Positions 1 to 9,212 of a stretch of 64,000 nucleotides of DNA are shown here, piece after piece (position 1 is the stretch's first letter; every line of letters begins with the position of its first letter). A program made the translations under genes and the position numbers. The DNA is from CAYJAZ01 sp964371865 (lineage in GTDB: Bacteria > Desulfobacterota > Desulfovibrionia > Desulfovibrionales > Desulfovibrionaceae). Below the pieces are notes generated by a model. That model worked only from the letters and a program-made list of their open reading frames with translations, was not told the DNA's origin and did no database searches. The DNA lies in NCBI GenBank assembly GCA_964371865.1, contig CAYJOR010000001.1, forward strand, positions 62,001-126,000, given 5' to 3'.

Positions 1-1920
1 GATGCTCTCCTTTTAATGAGTACATTTCGACCCTATAAAAACGAAGAAATACAATATGTTAGAAAAATAATAAACTCATTAGGTGGTCATGCTCTGAGTT
101 TGAACTTACTTGGCGCATTTTTAAAACTGCATGAAAGAATAACATACGCAATTCTTGCAAATAAACTAGAAAAAATCAGTGGAATTGATATATTAAATCA
201 AACAACTGAAATATCTTCTGCTATTGATTATAAGTATTTCACTCAAATTGAACAGCTAGTTTTACCAACAATTGAGAGTTTTTCTAAAGAAGAAAATACT
301 GCTCTTGAACTGATTTCTCTACTTGCACCTGATACTATTCCAAGTATTTGGATTGAAGAAACTTTATTTGAATTATATCCATCACTTAACGACTCAATTC
401 TTCTTACTTCTCCTACAGAGAAAATTTTGCGTAAACTTGTTGCATATAATCTTATTCAAGAAAAAGATTCGCACGATTTTAATCTCGATGAAGATCTCTT
501 TTCTCAAAAAAGCATTGTTTATTATCAAAGTCATAGTCTTGTACGAGGTGTTATACAAAAAACAATTCAGAAGAATAGTAGTTCAGAAGAACTTTATTCA
601 GCTCTTTTCTCTGTAGTTACAAAAGCTGTGGAAAATCAAATGGCTGGCTATCCAACATGGCCTCTTAGCGCTCTACTTTCTTTGTTATCGCACTTTGAAA
701 CATGGCTAAAAGAAATGACAAATCCTGAAATTGTTTTGCCCTTAGCTGAAAAACTCATCAGTAAAGCTATAAGAGGAAGCGGAAACACAATGGATTCCAT
801 TTCTCTTGTAAATAAATTGCTCTGTATTATCGAGAAGTTACCGCAAAACCTAGAAAATAAACTCACGAAAGCACAATACTATACTTGTAGAGGACAAATT
901 TATTCAGATTTAGCAAATAAAGATTTAGCATTATTGGATTTTCAATACGCACTTACTTTATTTGAAGAATCTGCAAATGAAGAAATTAATACTTCTTTTA
1001 AAGTGCAACACATTCATTTGCTTGACTACCTTGGTGAACTAAAACGTGAAACTGGTAATTTTGATGAAGCCATTTCACTTCATAAAAAAGCTTTAGAATT
1101 ACTAGAATCTGAAATATCAAAAGACAAAAACTCATTAGAAATAAATAGTGAAAAATCATATACTTTAGAGCATTTAGGAAAAGCTTACCAACTAAATAAG
1201 GAACAGGATAAAGCAAAAACTTGTTTTGAAGAAGCTTTTAATCATAGAAAAAACATCTCTAGTTTAGATACAACTGAAAATCATCTTTACAAGCGTAACC
1301 TAGCGCTATCTTACGAAAATCTTGGAAATATAAGCTTTTATGAGGATAGTCAAAATACATTTGAAAACTTCAAAATGTGTAAAGAAATACGCAAGAATCT
1401 ATACTTAAAAGATCCTACAAATATAATTATCAAACGCGATTTAGCTGTGATTTATAGCCGACTTGGTGATTACTTTATCTATAAACAACAACCTAGTGAT
1501 GCTCTTGATTCTTTTGAAAAAAGCCTTGTTTTAAGGGAAGAAATCCTAAATAACGATAAAGAAAATTTACTACTCATAAATGATCTAACAAAATGCCTTA
1601 TAAAAAAAGGGTCAGCACTTGAAGCTTTAGAGGATTTTGAAAAAGCAAATAATTACTATACAGTAGCTTATAATGAAAGAGAAAAACTCTATTTAAGTTC
1701 ACCAGGAAGTTTAGAATATCTCCGTGGATATATCTTCATATTATATACTTACGCACAGTATTATAAGAAAATAAATAACGAAGAAAAAGAACTTACCTTC
1801 CTTCATTTATTAGTCAAAAATATTCATGAGATTACTAATCGCAGCTCTGTTAACTCGCAAGAAAAAGATTTATGGCGCAAAGAATTAGAATCACTTGAAA
1901 ATAGAGTCTGTTTTAAATAA
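1..1920 (+). CDS. STAND/NB-ARC-like TPR protein, C-terminal part (5' end outside window)
   Basis: The reading frame is open to the left edge, so the ATG at 16 is probably internal and the protein starts outside the window. The first visible stretch (LGGHALSLNLLGAFL) resembles the helical segment after the nucleotide-binding core of NB-ARC/STAND ATPases. It is followed by a winged-helix-like region (about residues 90-185, ending HSLVRGVIQ) and then TPR-type helical repeats (about 290-600) with motifs such as 'GNFDEAISLHKKALELL' and 'PSDALDSFEKSL'. STAND proteins of this layout are ligand-sensing switches used in regulation and in bacterial immunity. The effector end, which would show the role, is not visible. 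The gene converges on the GT9 gene. Confidence is high for TPRs and moderate for STAND. Confidence 0.7.
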   Translation, partial: DALLLMSTFRPYKNEEIQYVRKIINSLGGHALSLNLLGAFLKLHERITYAILANKLEKISGIDILNQTTEISSAIDYKYFTQIEQLVLPTIESFSKEENTALELISLLAPDTIPSIWIEETLFELYPSLNDSILLTSPTEKILRKLVAYNLIQEKDSHDFNLDEDLFSQKSIVYYQSHSLVRGVIQKTIQKNSSSEELYSALFSVVTKAVENQMAGYPTWPLSALLSLLSHFETWLKEMTNPEIVLPLAEKLISKAIRGSGNTMDSISLVNKLLCIIEKLPQNLENKLTKAQYYTCRGQIYSDLANKDLALLDFQYALTLFEESANEEINTSFKVQHIHLLDYLGELKRETGNFDEAISLHKKALELLESEISKDKNSLEINSEKSYTLEHLGKAYQLNKEQDKAKTCFEEAFNHRKNISSLDTTENHLYKRNLALSYENLGNISFYEDSQNTFENFKMCKEIRKNLYLKDPTNIIIKRDLAVIYSRLGDYFIYKQQPSDALDSFEKSLVLREEILNNDKENLLLINDLTKCLIKKGSALEALEDFEKANNYYTVAYNEREKLYLSSPGSLEYLRGYIFILYTYAQYYKKINNEEKELTFLHLLVKNIHEITNRSSVNSQEKDLWRKELESLENRVCFK

Positions 1921-2008
1921 TTCTTTTACCTTCTAAAGCATTTCTAAAATAGACAATACAATAGAAAAATATCTTAGTATTACTAATCTTTTTTAAGATA
2001 AAAAGAAT

Positions 2009-3028
2009 CTAAACTAAATTTTGTGTTTTTTTCCATTTGTCAATATAAGTTTCAATACTTTCAAGCACTTCTTTCACTTCAATATTTTCGAGATTATCAT
2101 TAACAACGCAAACGTCATTTTCTCTAAGAGGTCTCCAAACATCGTACATATAAGATGTTATTATCGACAAAATAGGGCATGATGTCGATGCTGCTATATG
2201 ACTAGGACCTGATGATGTGCAAATAAACAAGTCAGAATTTTCAATAAGTGCCGCGCTTTCTGCTATACTTGTACCTATATATAACTTATAGTAATCTTTA
2301 GGAGTATGTGTAAATTCATCAAGTAAAGGAAGATCACTCTTCCCTGTCATAATAATTAGCTCTAGCTCTTTTATTTCTGAATTATACTTTTTATATAGAG
2401 CTTTAACTACTTCAGCATATTTTTCAATTCCCCATCTTTTATGTGGTCGCTTAATGTTTCCAATGGAAAAAATAATCCGCATTTTTTCAGGATCTTTTGG
2501 ATATGCTGCATTGACAGTATCAAAAGAAGACTGAGGAATACTTATTATAGGCTTGAGTGTAGGCACTTCAAAACCCATTTCTTTCATATTTTCTTGTAAA
2601 AATTCCATAATATGACTTTTAGGGCTTTGCTTAGCAGAAAGAGTATAAATTTTTTGAAATTTTGTTGGAGGCACACAAAGAGCTAATTTTATTGGTGCTC
2701 CTAGATTTTTAACAAAGAAATTTGAAGACCTAGACTGTGGTGTAAGGCAAATAACGACATCATATTTTTGTGCGCGCAGTGTAAAAAGTAACTTCAGCGA
2801 AGCAAAGAGACGCTTTTTATCATAACAATATGTATTATCAAGATAATCACAACAGCTAAACAAAGCACAATTTAAACTTGAGCCTAGCAAATCAATTTGT
2901 GACTGAGGAAAAGTTTTTCTTATCGCTTGCATTGCAGAAGTAGAGACTATTAAATCGCCCAATCTATCTAATCGAACTAACAAAATTTTCTTTCCGTCCC
3001 AATCTGGGCGATGTGTTAAATATTCCAT
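2009..3028 (-). CDS. Glycosyltransferase family 9 (heptosyltransferase-like)
   Basis: This 339-residue protein has the GT9 N-terminus (LLVRLDRLGDLIVSTSAMQAI, then the helix RKTFPQSQIDLLG) and the C-terminal sugar-nucleotide site (CTSSGPSHIAASTSCPIL). GT9 enzymes such as WaaC, WaaF and WaaQ transfer ADP-heptose to the inner core of lipopolysaccharide on the cytoplasmic face of the inner membrane. The length is typical. It stands alone, with no other LPS core gene beside it, so its acceptor cannot be told. The start ATG (3028) has a weak purine-rich ribosome site upstream (agaagagagat). It converges with the TPR gene and ends in TAG. The family call is firm; the exact transferase is not resolved. 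Confidence 0.85.
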   Translation of the reverse strand: MEYLTHRPDWDGKKILLVRLDRLGDLIVSTSAMQAIRKTFPQSQIDLLGSSLNCALFSCCDYLDNTYCYDKKRLFASLKLLFTLRAQKYDVVICLTPQSRSSNFFVKNLGAPIKLALCVPPTKFQKIYTLSAKQSPKSHIMEFLQENMKEMGFEVPTLKPIISIPQSSFDTVNAAYPKDPEKMRIIFSIGNIKRPHKRWGIEKYAEVVKALYKKYNSEIKELELIIMTGKSDLPLLDEFTHTPKDYYKLYIGTSIAESAALIENSDLFICTSSGPSHIAASTSCPILSIITSYMYDVWRPLRENDVCVVNDNLENIEVKEVLESIETYIDKWKKTQNLV

Positions 3029-3221
3029 AGTCTATCTCTCTTCTTATAAATATTACGCCATAAATATTAGTCCGTCATCATTAAAATAGTAATTTTGAGC
3101 GTTTGTCAAGAGATAAATCACATTAAAAAATCTTTGTCCACGTAAATCTAATTTGATCTCTTGAGAAGGAGAAACCATGCTTTTTTGAAAAAAAGACAGC
3201 GATGGGATTTAAGAATTCTAG

Positions 3222-3359
3222 CATAGGTTTTCATCTTGTGATACTAAAAGAGAATTAGATTGGTGTGAATCTTTGTCCAAACATTATAAATTTATAGAAA
3301 ATAGCTTTGAAGTTTCCCCTATTTCTAAGGTAGATATTCAGAAATATTTAATAATGTAA
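3222..3359 (+). pseudogene. Possible C-terminal relic of a decayed gene
   Basis: Between two minus-strand genes, the plus strand keeps an open frame of 45 codons after a TAG, with no start codon near its left end. It reads like ordinary protein (for example CDTKRELDWCESLSKHYKF) and ends in TAA, overlapping the last codons of the LysR gene. No family is recognised. It may be the tail of a deleted gene, or chance. The rest of the 3029-3347 gap holds only a degenerate copy of the GAGGGGAAA repeat near 3166-3195. Confidence 0.25.
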
Positions 3360-4280
3360 ATGACTTTTAAGAGCAAGTTCATACTCTTCTTTAGTTGGTA
3401 AGGCATCTATAAAATGTTTCACCTCACCCTGTTCAAAAGATTCCTTTAAAAAGCAAAAATAAAGTGCAAAAGAAGGTGCTTGTTCAGCAATATTAACAAT
3501 TTGCAAGGTATTGTTTTCAAGTTCTTTTTTTATTGCTACTTTATCAAAAAAAGCCCCATACTGACTTCCGGGAATAATATTTTTAGCAACTGTATTTGAA
3601 ATATTTTCCATAAATTTTGAAGGTTTAACTTTATGCTTCTCTAAGTATTTCCACAATTTTTTAGCAAATCCGGAGTCTCTTGCTTGAAATAAAAGTGGGC
3701 TTTCTTCTAATTCTTTAATATGAACCTCTTTATTTGTATATGTATTATTTTTTGAGCAAACTGCAAAAACAACTTCACTTGTTACAAATTTTTGAAAGTA
3801 GAAATCGTCGCTTAGCTTTTCACCAAGAATTGCTACATCTATTTCTCTATTGCGTAACTTTTTCATACTTTCATCTTGCATATTTACACTGATATCAATC
3901 TCAAGATTAGGCTCTTTTTTTGAAAGAATGCTTAATAAAGCAGGTAGATAATATTCAGCAGGAGTTACAGAAATTCCAATGCGAAGACTTTTTTCTCTTT
4001 TATTCATCATACTTTCAATAGTTTGATCAACAAGTTTTGCTTGCATAAAAAGGGATTCTAATAAAGGCATAAGTTTTTCAGCTTGATCCGAAAGTGTCAA
4101 TCTTGCACTATTATTAATAAACAAAGGAAAACCAAGCCATTCTTCAAGTCTTTTTATCTGCATACTTACAGCAGATGGAGAAACATAGAGCTTTTTTGCC
4201 GCCGCACGTGTTCCCTTTTCTTTTACAACCATATAAAATGTATATAACTGATTTAAATTGACTTTCATAATTTTGCTCAT
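3348..4280 (-). CDS. LysR-family transcriptional regulator
   Basis: This 310-residue protein has an N-terminal winged helix (about residues 7-66: 'NQLYTFYMVVKEKGTRAAAKKL', 'SPSAVSMQIKRLEEWLG') and a two-lobed effector-binding domain (about 95-300), the standard LysR plan. The start is ambiguous: ATG at 4280 or the fifth-codon ATG at 4268. Neither has a strong Shine-Dalgarno site. It is divergent from the DASS transporter gene with 197 bases between, the usual arrangement when a LysR protein controls its neighbour. It is therefore the likely regulator of the transporter and perhaps the sulfotransferase after it. The effector is unknown. A second LysR gene lies at 52.7 kb but is not close in sequence. 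Confidence 0.9.
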   Translation of the reverse strand: MSKIMKVNLNQLYTFYMVVKEKGTRAAAKKLYVSPSAVSMQIKRLEEWLGFPLFINNSARLTLSDQAEKLMPLLESLFMQAKLVDQTIESMMNKREKSLRIGISVTPAEYYLPALLSILSKKEPNLEIDISVNMQDESMKKLRNREIDVAILGEKLSDDFYFQKFVTSEVVFAVCSKNNTYTNKEVHIKELEESPLLFQARDSGFAKKLWKYLEKHKVKPSKFMENISNTVAKNIIPGSQYGAFFDKVAIKKELENNTLQIVNIAEQAPSFALYFCFLKESFEQGEVKHFIDALPTKEEYELALKSHLHY

Positions 4281-4477
4281 TTTAAATTAATAATTTTCTA
4301 AAACTTATTTCTAATTTATAAAGGGCTAGACATAACAAGTCAAGAAGTATCTGTTAATATAATATGAACAAATGTACAGAATAAGTAGATTTACTTTTGA
4401 GAAAAAAATCACTAAAACTAAAAAAATAATAGATGTTTTATTTTTTTAGTTCCTATAACACAATGGAGGAATAATAC

Positions 4478-5971
4478 ATGGCAGAAACTTCAAACAACAT
4501 AAAGGTAAGAAAATCTAGTCCAGATGAGGTTAGGACGTTAATACTTTCCTTTATTGGTATTGCTATTACTCTTGGTTTTGGCTACTTGCCACCCTTTTCA
4601 CCAATGACCCAAATTGGTATGGAAGTACTTGGTATTTTTCTAGGTATGATTTTTCTGTGGTCGTTTGTTGGTTTCATTTGGCCGAGTATCTTGGGTGTTC
4701 TAGCTCTTGGACTTGTAAATCTTGAGCCTAAATTCATGACAAAGGTAATTTCATCTTCCTTTGGTGATCCTGTTATTGTGCTTGTTTTCTTTTGTATGAT
4801 TCTATTTGGTGCTTTTCAGCATTTTGGAATATCAAAATATATTAGCTATTGGTTTCTTACTAGAAAAATAATCAATGGTCGCCCTATACTCTTTACCTTT
4901 ACCATTTTTTACACAACCTATATATTAGCCGGACTTGCAGCAAACCTTGTTCCTGCACTTTTATTAATGTCAACAATTCTCTACAGCATTTTGAAAGACG
5001 TTGGCTACAAAAAAGGCGATAAATACACAAGTATCATGGTATCAGGAATATTTTTTGCTGCTATGACTGGGCAAGCTGCAAAGCCATTTACAGGTGCGGC
5101 ACTTTTTATTCTCTCCACCTATGAAAAAATTGCAAAGCAACCTATTGATTATCTAGCCTATATGATTTTAGGACTTATTATGAGTGCTATTATCTTAGCT
5201 ACATACTGTTTGATTATTAAATTTATTTTCCGCCCTGACATGTCAAAAATAGCGGCTATTAATGCGGATTATTTTAAACAAAATCCACTTCCTCCTATGG
5301 ATTTACGTCAAAAAATACTCTTTTCATGCTTATTTGGATTCTTAGCATTTGTATTATTGCCAAATATTCTTTCTCCTGAACTTCCTTTTGTCCCGACTCT
5401 TAGAAAGCTTGGCCCTTGGGGCGTTGCTATGGCTTTTGTATTTGCCTTATCATTATTTAGAATTAAGGGTGAACCTATCATTGAAGTGAAAGATATGATA
5501 ACCAAATATATTGTTTGGGACGTGTATTTCCTACTAGTTGCTTGCGTACCTATTGCTGCAGCTTTATTGACTCCACAAACCGGTTTTAACGAATTTTTAG
5601 TTCAAACATTCTCTCCTCTTCTTGAAGGCCAGAGCCCTTACATGAGTGTTGCTCTTATCTTGATAATTGGTCTTCTTACTACTCAAGTAGCTAATAATGC
5701 AGTTATGGGTGCAGTTCTTATGCCTGTAGTTTCTGTATTCAGCACGCAATTAGGCATTAATTTTGGCGGAACCGCTGCACTTCTCACTCTACTTATGCAG
5801 ATTGCAGTGCTCACACCTGCGGCATCACCTTACGCGGCTCTACTCTTTACAAATACTGAATGGATTACCAAAAAAGATATTCTTAAGTATGCTATATGCT
5901 TTATGAGTCTTGCGGGTTCTTTATATGTAGTTTTAGGTATTCCACTTATGGAAGTAATTTTCGCTAAATAA
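4478..5971 (+). CDS. DASS/SLC13-family anion:sodium symporter
   Basis: A 497-residue, highly hydrophobic protein with about 11-12 membrane segments and two repeated halves, each carrying the re-entrant Asn-containing motif expected of the family (LAANLVPALLLMS near residue 155; QVANNAVMGAVLMPVV near 410). DASS carriers such as CitT, TtdT and SdcS move di- and tricarboxylates or sulfate, coupled to sodium or by exchange. A clear ribosome site (ggagga) lies eight bases before the ATG. It lies between a divergent LysR gene and an arylsulfate sulfotransferase gene, suggesting that the substrate is an anionic aromatic, sulfated or dicarboxylic compound. The specific substrate cannot be read from sequence. 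Confidence 0.88.
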   Translation: MAETSNNIKVRKSSPDEVRTLILSFIGIAITLGFGYLPPFSPMTQIGMEVLGIFLGMIFLWSFVGFIWPSILGVLALGLVNLEPKFMTKVISSSFGDPVIVLVFFCMILFGAFQHFGISKYISYWFLTRKIINGRPILFTFTIFYTTYILAGLAANLVPALLLMSTILYSILKDVGYKKGDKYTSIMVSGIFFAAMTGQAAKPFTGAALFILSTYEKIAKQPIDYLAYMILGLIMSAIILATYCLIIKFIFRPDMSKIAAINADYFKQNPLPPMDLRQKILFSCLFGFLAFVLLPNILSPELPFVPTLRKLGPWGVAMAFVFALSLFRIKGEPIIEVKDMITKYIVWDVYFLLVACVPIAAALLTPQTGFNEFLVQTFSPLLEGQSPYMSVALILIIGLLTTQVANNAVMGAVLMPVVSVFSTQLGINFGGTAALLTLLMQIAVLTPAASPYAALLFTNTEWITKKDILKYAICFMSLAGSLYVVLGIPLMEVIFAK

Positions 5972-6024
5972 CTAGTATAAAAGGAAAATAATCCCCTTTG
6001 GAAATTCTAATTCTTTTCTAATGG

Positions 6025-6041
6025 ATTTAGAAACACACCTA
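6025..6041. repeat. Partial copy (one end) of the TAGGGTGTGTTTCTAAAT repeat
   Basis: The bases match one inverted end of the MITE-like family described at 59818-59971 (ATTTAGAAACACACCTA). The opposite end is not recognisable, so this is a solo or degraded end in the gap before the sulfotransferase. Confidence 0.45.
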
Positions 6042-6093
6042 AAATAAAAATCTAAAATTTCAAATAGATAAAACCTAAAAAGGAATAATCACT

Positions 6094-7956
6094 ATGCAAT
6101 TTACAAAATCAAATCATATTATTACAGAACAACATTTTGCAGAAGAAGCAATTCTCAAAACTATTGAAACATTACAACCTACTTGGGAAAAACCTTATCT
6201 AAAAGTTAATCCTTACCTTATCGCTCCTTTAACTGCACTTATTGCTTTTAGTACAGAAAAAGAAGTTTCTGTAACTGTTACTGTAAAAGGTAAAGAAGTA
6301 GCTGGTGATATGTCTTTCACATTCCCTAAAAGTACTAAACATACATTACCTGTATATGGTTTATATGTAAACGGAAATACAGAAGTTGTTCTTACATTGG
6401 AAAGCGGAGAAACTCAAACTCTTACACTCAGAACAGAAGCTGCTAACGAAAACCTAAAAACTCCTACTAAAATTGAAACAACTCCTGAATATATGGGAAA
6501 TTTAGTGATGTTTGTTACAGCATCCTCCCCTGCTTTAATGGCAGCTTACGACTATAAAGGCGATGTTCGTTGGTATTGTACACTTAATATTGCTTTTGAT
6601 GCTAAACGTTTAGAAAATGGTCGACTTCTTGTCGGTTCTGACCGACTATTCCTTCCGCCTTATCACACAACAGGGCTTTACGAAATGGGTATGATTGGTA
6701 AAATCTATAAAGAATATCGCGTACCTGGAGGTTATCATCACGATCAGATTGAAATGGAAGACGGCAACATTCTTGTGCTTAGCCAAGACCCAACTACAGG
6801 CACTGTTGAAGATATGTGTGTTCTTCTTGACAGACAAAGCGGAAACATCATAAAATCATGGGATTATAAGAAAATTTTACCGCAAGACCAAGGTGGATCT
6901 GATATGCAAGATCATCACGATTGGTTCCACAATAACTCTGTTTGGTACAATAAAAAAGATAATTCCCTCACCTTATCAGGTCGTCACCAAGATATCATAA
7001 TTAATGTTGACTATGATACCGCAGAACTCAACTGGATTCTAGGTAATCCTGATACTTGGCCACAAGAAATGATTGACAAATACTTCTTTAAAGTTGTTGG
7101 TGATGTAGATAACTTCGATTGGTCATACGCGCAACACGCTGCAATGGTACTCCCTGATGGCGATGTTATGTGTTTTGACAATGGTCTACGTCGTGCAAAG
7201 CGCAAAGAAGATTATGTTCCTGCGAAAAATAACTTCTCTCGTGGTGTTCGCTACCGCTTAGACATTGATAAAATGGAAGTTGAACAAGTTTGGCAGTATG
7301 GTAAAGAATTAGGGCAAGATTTCTACTCAACATATATCTCTAACGTTGAGTATTATGGTGAGGGGCATTATATGGTTCACTCAGGAGGAGCCGGTAAGTT
7401 CAAAGGCGAAACTTGTGAAAGACCTCCTGTTTTCCATATGGGACCTGAAGGTAAATTTATTGAATTTAATTCAATAACTACAGAAATTAAAGACGATAAA
7501 GTTTGTTATGAAATGCAGTTACCTGCTAACTACTATCGTGCTGAAAAACTTTCTCTTTACTGTGCTGAAGATGTTCTTACTTTTGGTAAAGGTGAACTTC
7601 TTGGTGCGCTTGGCGAAACAGAAAGATTTGATACTATTCCGGAATTATCACAAATTACAGCTTCTCCAAGAAAACATAAATTACAACTCATTCAAGAAGA
7701 AGATCGCCTTGTACTCAAAGGTAGCTTTGAAAAAGGTCAAATGGTTATGCTTATTCTCGAGGGAGAAGATACTCACGCTTACTTTGTGCCTACTACAAAA
7801 CGCCCATTCCTTGCAATGTGCGTTGGTACTTTCCTTGATGCCGATGACCGCGCTGTTGAATTCCCAGTAACAACCGCTGGTATGAAAGGTGATTACAAAG
7901 TACGTGTTCTTATTGACGATACTGATTATGAAGTAGGAATAACAATTACTTTATAG
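6094..7956 (+). CDS. Arylsulfate sulfotransferase (ASST), apparently cytoplasmic
   Basis: The 620-residue protein has an N-terminal beta-sandwich region and a beta-propeller with the ASST active-site set: H215/H216 (GGYHHDQ), H279 (DWFHNNS), R297 (SGRHQD) and H348 (YAQHAAM). H348 corresponds to the histidine that carries the sulfuryl group in the E. coli enzyme. ASST moves sulfate from one phenolic sulfate ester to another phenol without PAPS. Known ASSTs have a signal peptide and are matured in the periplasm with DsbL/DsbI. Here no signal peptide is seen and no dsb genes are nearby, so a cytoplasmic location is inferred. The DASS gene upstream could bring in the sulfated substrate. Confidence 0.88.
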   Translation: MQFTKSNHIITEQHFAEEAILKTIETLQPTWEKPYLKVNPYLIAPLTALIAFSTEKEVSVTVTVKGKEVAGDMSFTFPKSTKHTLPVYGLYVNGNTEVVLTLESGETQTLTLRTEAANENLKTPTKIETTPEYMGNLVMFVTASSPALMAAYDYKGDVRWYCTLNIAFDAKRLENGRLLVGSDRLFLPPYHTTGLYEMGMIGKIYKEYRVPGGYHHDQIEMEDGNILVLSQDPTTGTVEDMCVLLDRQSGNIIKSWDYKKILPQDQGGSDMQDHHDWFHNNSVWYNKKDNSLTLSGRHQDIIINVDYDTAELNWILGNPDTWPQEMIDKYFFKVVGDVDNFDWSYAQHAAMVLPDGDVMCFDNGLRRAKRKEDYVPAKNNFSRGVRYRLDIDKMEVEQVWQYGKELGQDFYSTYISNVEYYGEGHYMVHSGGAGKFKGETCERPPVFHMGPEGKFIEFNSITTEIKDDKVCYEMQLPANYYRAEKLSLYCAEDVLTFGKGELLGALGETERFDTIPELSQITASPRKHKLQLIQEEDRLVLKGSFEKGQMVMLILEGEDTHAYFVPTTKRPFLAMCVGTFLDADDRAVEFPVTTAGMKGDYKVRVLIDDTDYEVGITITL

Positions 7957-8028
7957 TTATCGAATCTTTTTGATAAAGCTCAAAGCTTAGAACAGTTTTT
8001 AAACATATCATATGAAGTAACTTACTAA

Positions 8029-8059
8029 AGCCCCTTTTCTTTCTCTAAGAAGAGGGGCT
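8029..8059. terminator. Bidirectional terminator-like hairpin
   Basis: The stem AGCCCCTTTTCT / AGAAGAGGGGCT with a short loop sits between the convergent sulfotransferase and unknown genes. It has a T-rich run on the plus-strand side. Confidence 0.7.
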
Positions 8060-8133
8060 CTGTCTATTTTTAAATATAAGAAGAGGGATTTTATTCTTTC
8101 ATACTTAAAACGTGTAGTAAATTTCCTTCGTCT

Positions 8134-8979
8134 CTATTCATTAATTTTTATTTTTCCATCTCTCCACGCGCATTTTCTATGAACTTTACACCCCTCGCAG
8201 ATAGGTTTACATTCTTCCTTACTATCCTCATACATACTTGTTTTTTGAGATATATCATTTTGAAAAGATAGAACATAATCAATTGCTTTTTTCACTTCAT
8301 TTTCTTCACCTTCAAGAACTAAAGTTGTAGACCCCTCACCGCCGTCTACTCCACCGCATGCAATTACTGTTGCCTTGATGTTTGCAAGCCTTTCCAGTGC
8401 ATTTTTTTCCGTGACAACATCACCGTAGAGTGGAGCAAAACCAACTGACATTCCCATCGACCAATCCATCTTTGCTATTCCACTTACTTTTATAATATCT
8501 TGAATTGATGTAGGAATAAGCTTTTCATAACCGCAGGCAATAATCACTTTACAACCTTGAGATAAAAGCCCTGATAACCCCTTCCCTACTTCACCACCTA
8601 AAGGCGAACCAAGCATTAAAGCCGTTTGTCCTGTAGAATCTAAAGCATTTGCTCCTATAACTACGACATCTTGAGTTTTTAATTTCTGAATTTCTGAACT
8701 AAAAGTTTCATCAATGGATTTTACGCTTCCTTTCTCTATAAGGGTACTATGAGGCGCACCTTGCCTTAATTTAGCAGATTTCGTCCCATTCTTACTTACT
8801 CTACCCGATATTCGCATTGCACCATAACCAAGTTTTTCCGACAAAGCTGATACTGTTGTTCCGCCTTTTAAAATAAGTTTTCCACCAGACAAAGCATCTT
8901 GAACTTCCGACATTTCAAAAATTGCTTCTGCAATTATTCTTTTTGCTACTGCTACTGTTAAAGTTATCTGTGCATACAT
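8134..8979 (-). CDS. Conserved-looking protein of unknown function with C-terminal cysteine cluster
   Basis: I do not recognise this 281-residue protein. The body (residues 1-235) is rich in Gly, Ala, Val and Ile with segments such as 'DVVVIGANALDSTGQTALMLG' and 'KVIIACGYEKLIPTSI', which look like a Rossmann-type or phosphosugar-isomerase-like fold. The C-terminus holds C-x3-C-x2-C-x5-C (CKPICEGCKVHRKC), a likely Fe-S or zinc site. It is divergent from the OPT transporter gene, sharing a 233-base intergenic region. It is therefore probably part of, or a regulator or enzyme for, the peptide/hydantoin cluster. The start ATG (8979) has a gaggt ribosome site upstream. Existence as a gene is secure; the function is open. 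Confidence 0.8.
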   Translation of the reverse strand: MYAQITLTVAVAKRIIAEAIFEMSEVQDALSGGKLILKGGTTVSALSEKLGYGAMRISGRVSKNGTKSAKLRQGAPHSTLIEKGSVKSIDETFSSEIQKLKTQDVVVIGANALDSTGQTALMLGSPLGGEVGKGLSGLLSQGCKVIIACGYEKLIPTSIQDIIKVSGIAKMDWSMGMSVGFAPLYGDVVTEKNALERLANIKATVIACGGVDGGEGSTTLVLEGEENEVKKAIDYVLSFQNDISQKTSMYEDSKEECKPICEGCKVHRKCAWRDGKIKINE

Positions 8980-9212
8980 AAAGTAAACCTCAAATTATTT
9001 TTATTTTTTAGTTAGGGAATTTTAATAATATAAATTCTAAAATCATTTCTAATAATTGAATATTTAATTACACTAAAAGCTCAACTTTTAAAGTATAAAA
9101 AATACAATATAACTAAATTATGTTCAATTACAAGGAGATAGAAGAGTTTTTACTTGATTTTTTAAATAATATTTTCTACTATCAATAAACTTTTAAATTT
9201 GAGGATAGTATT

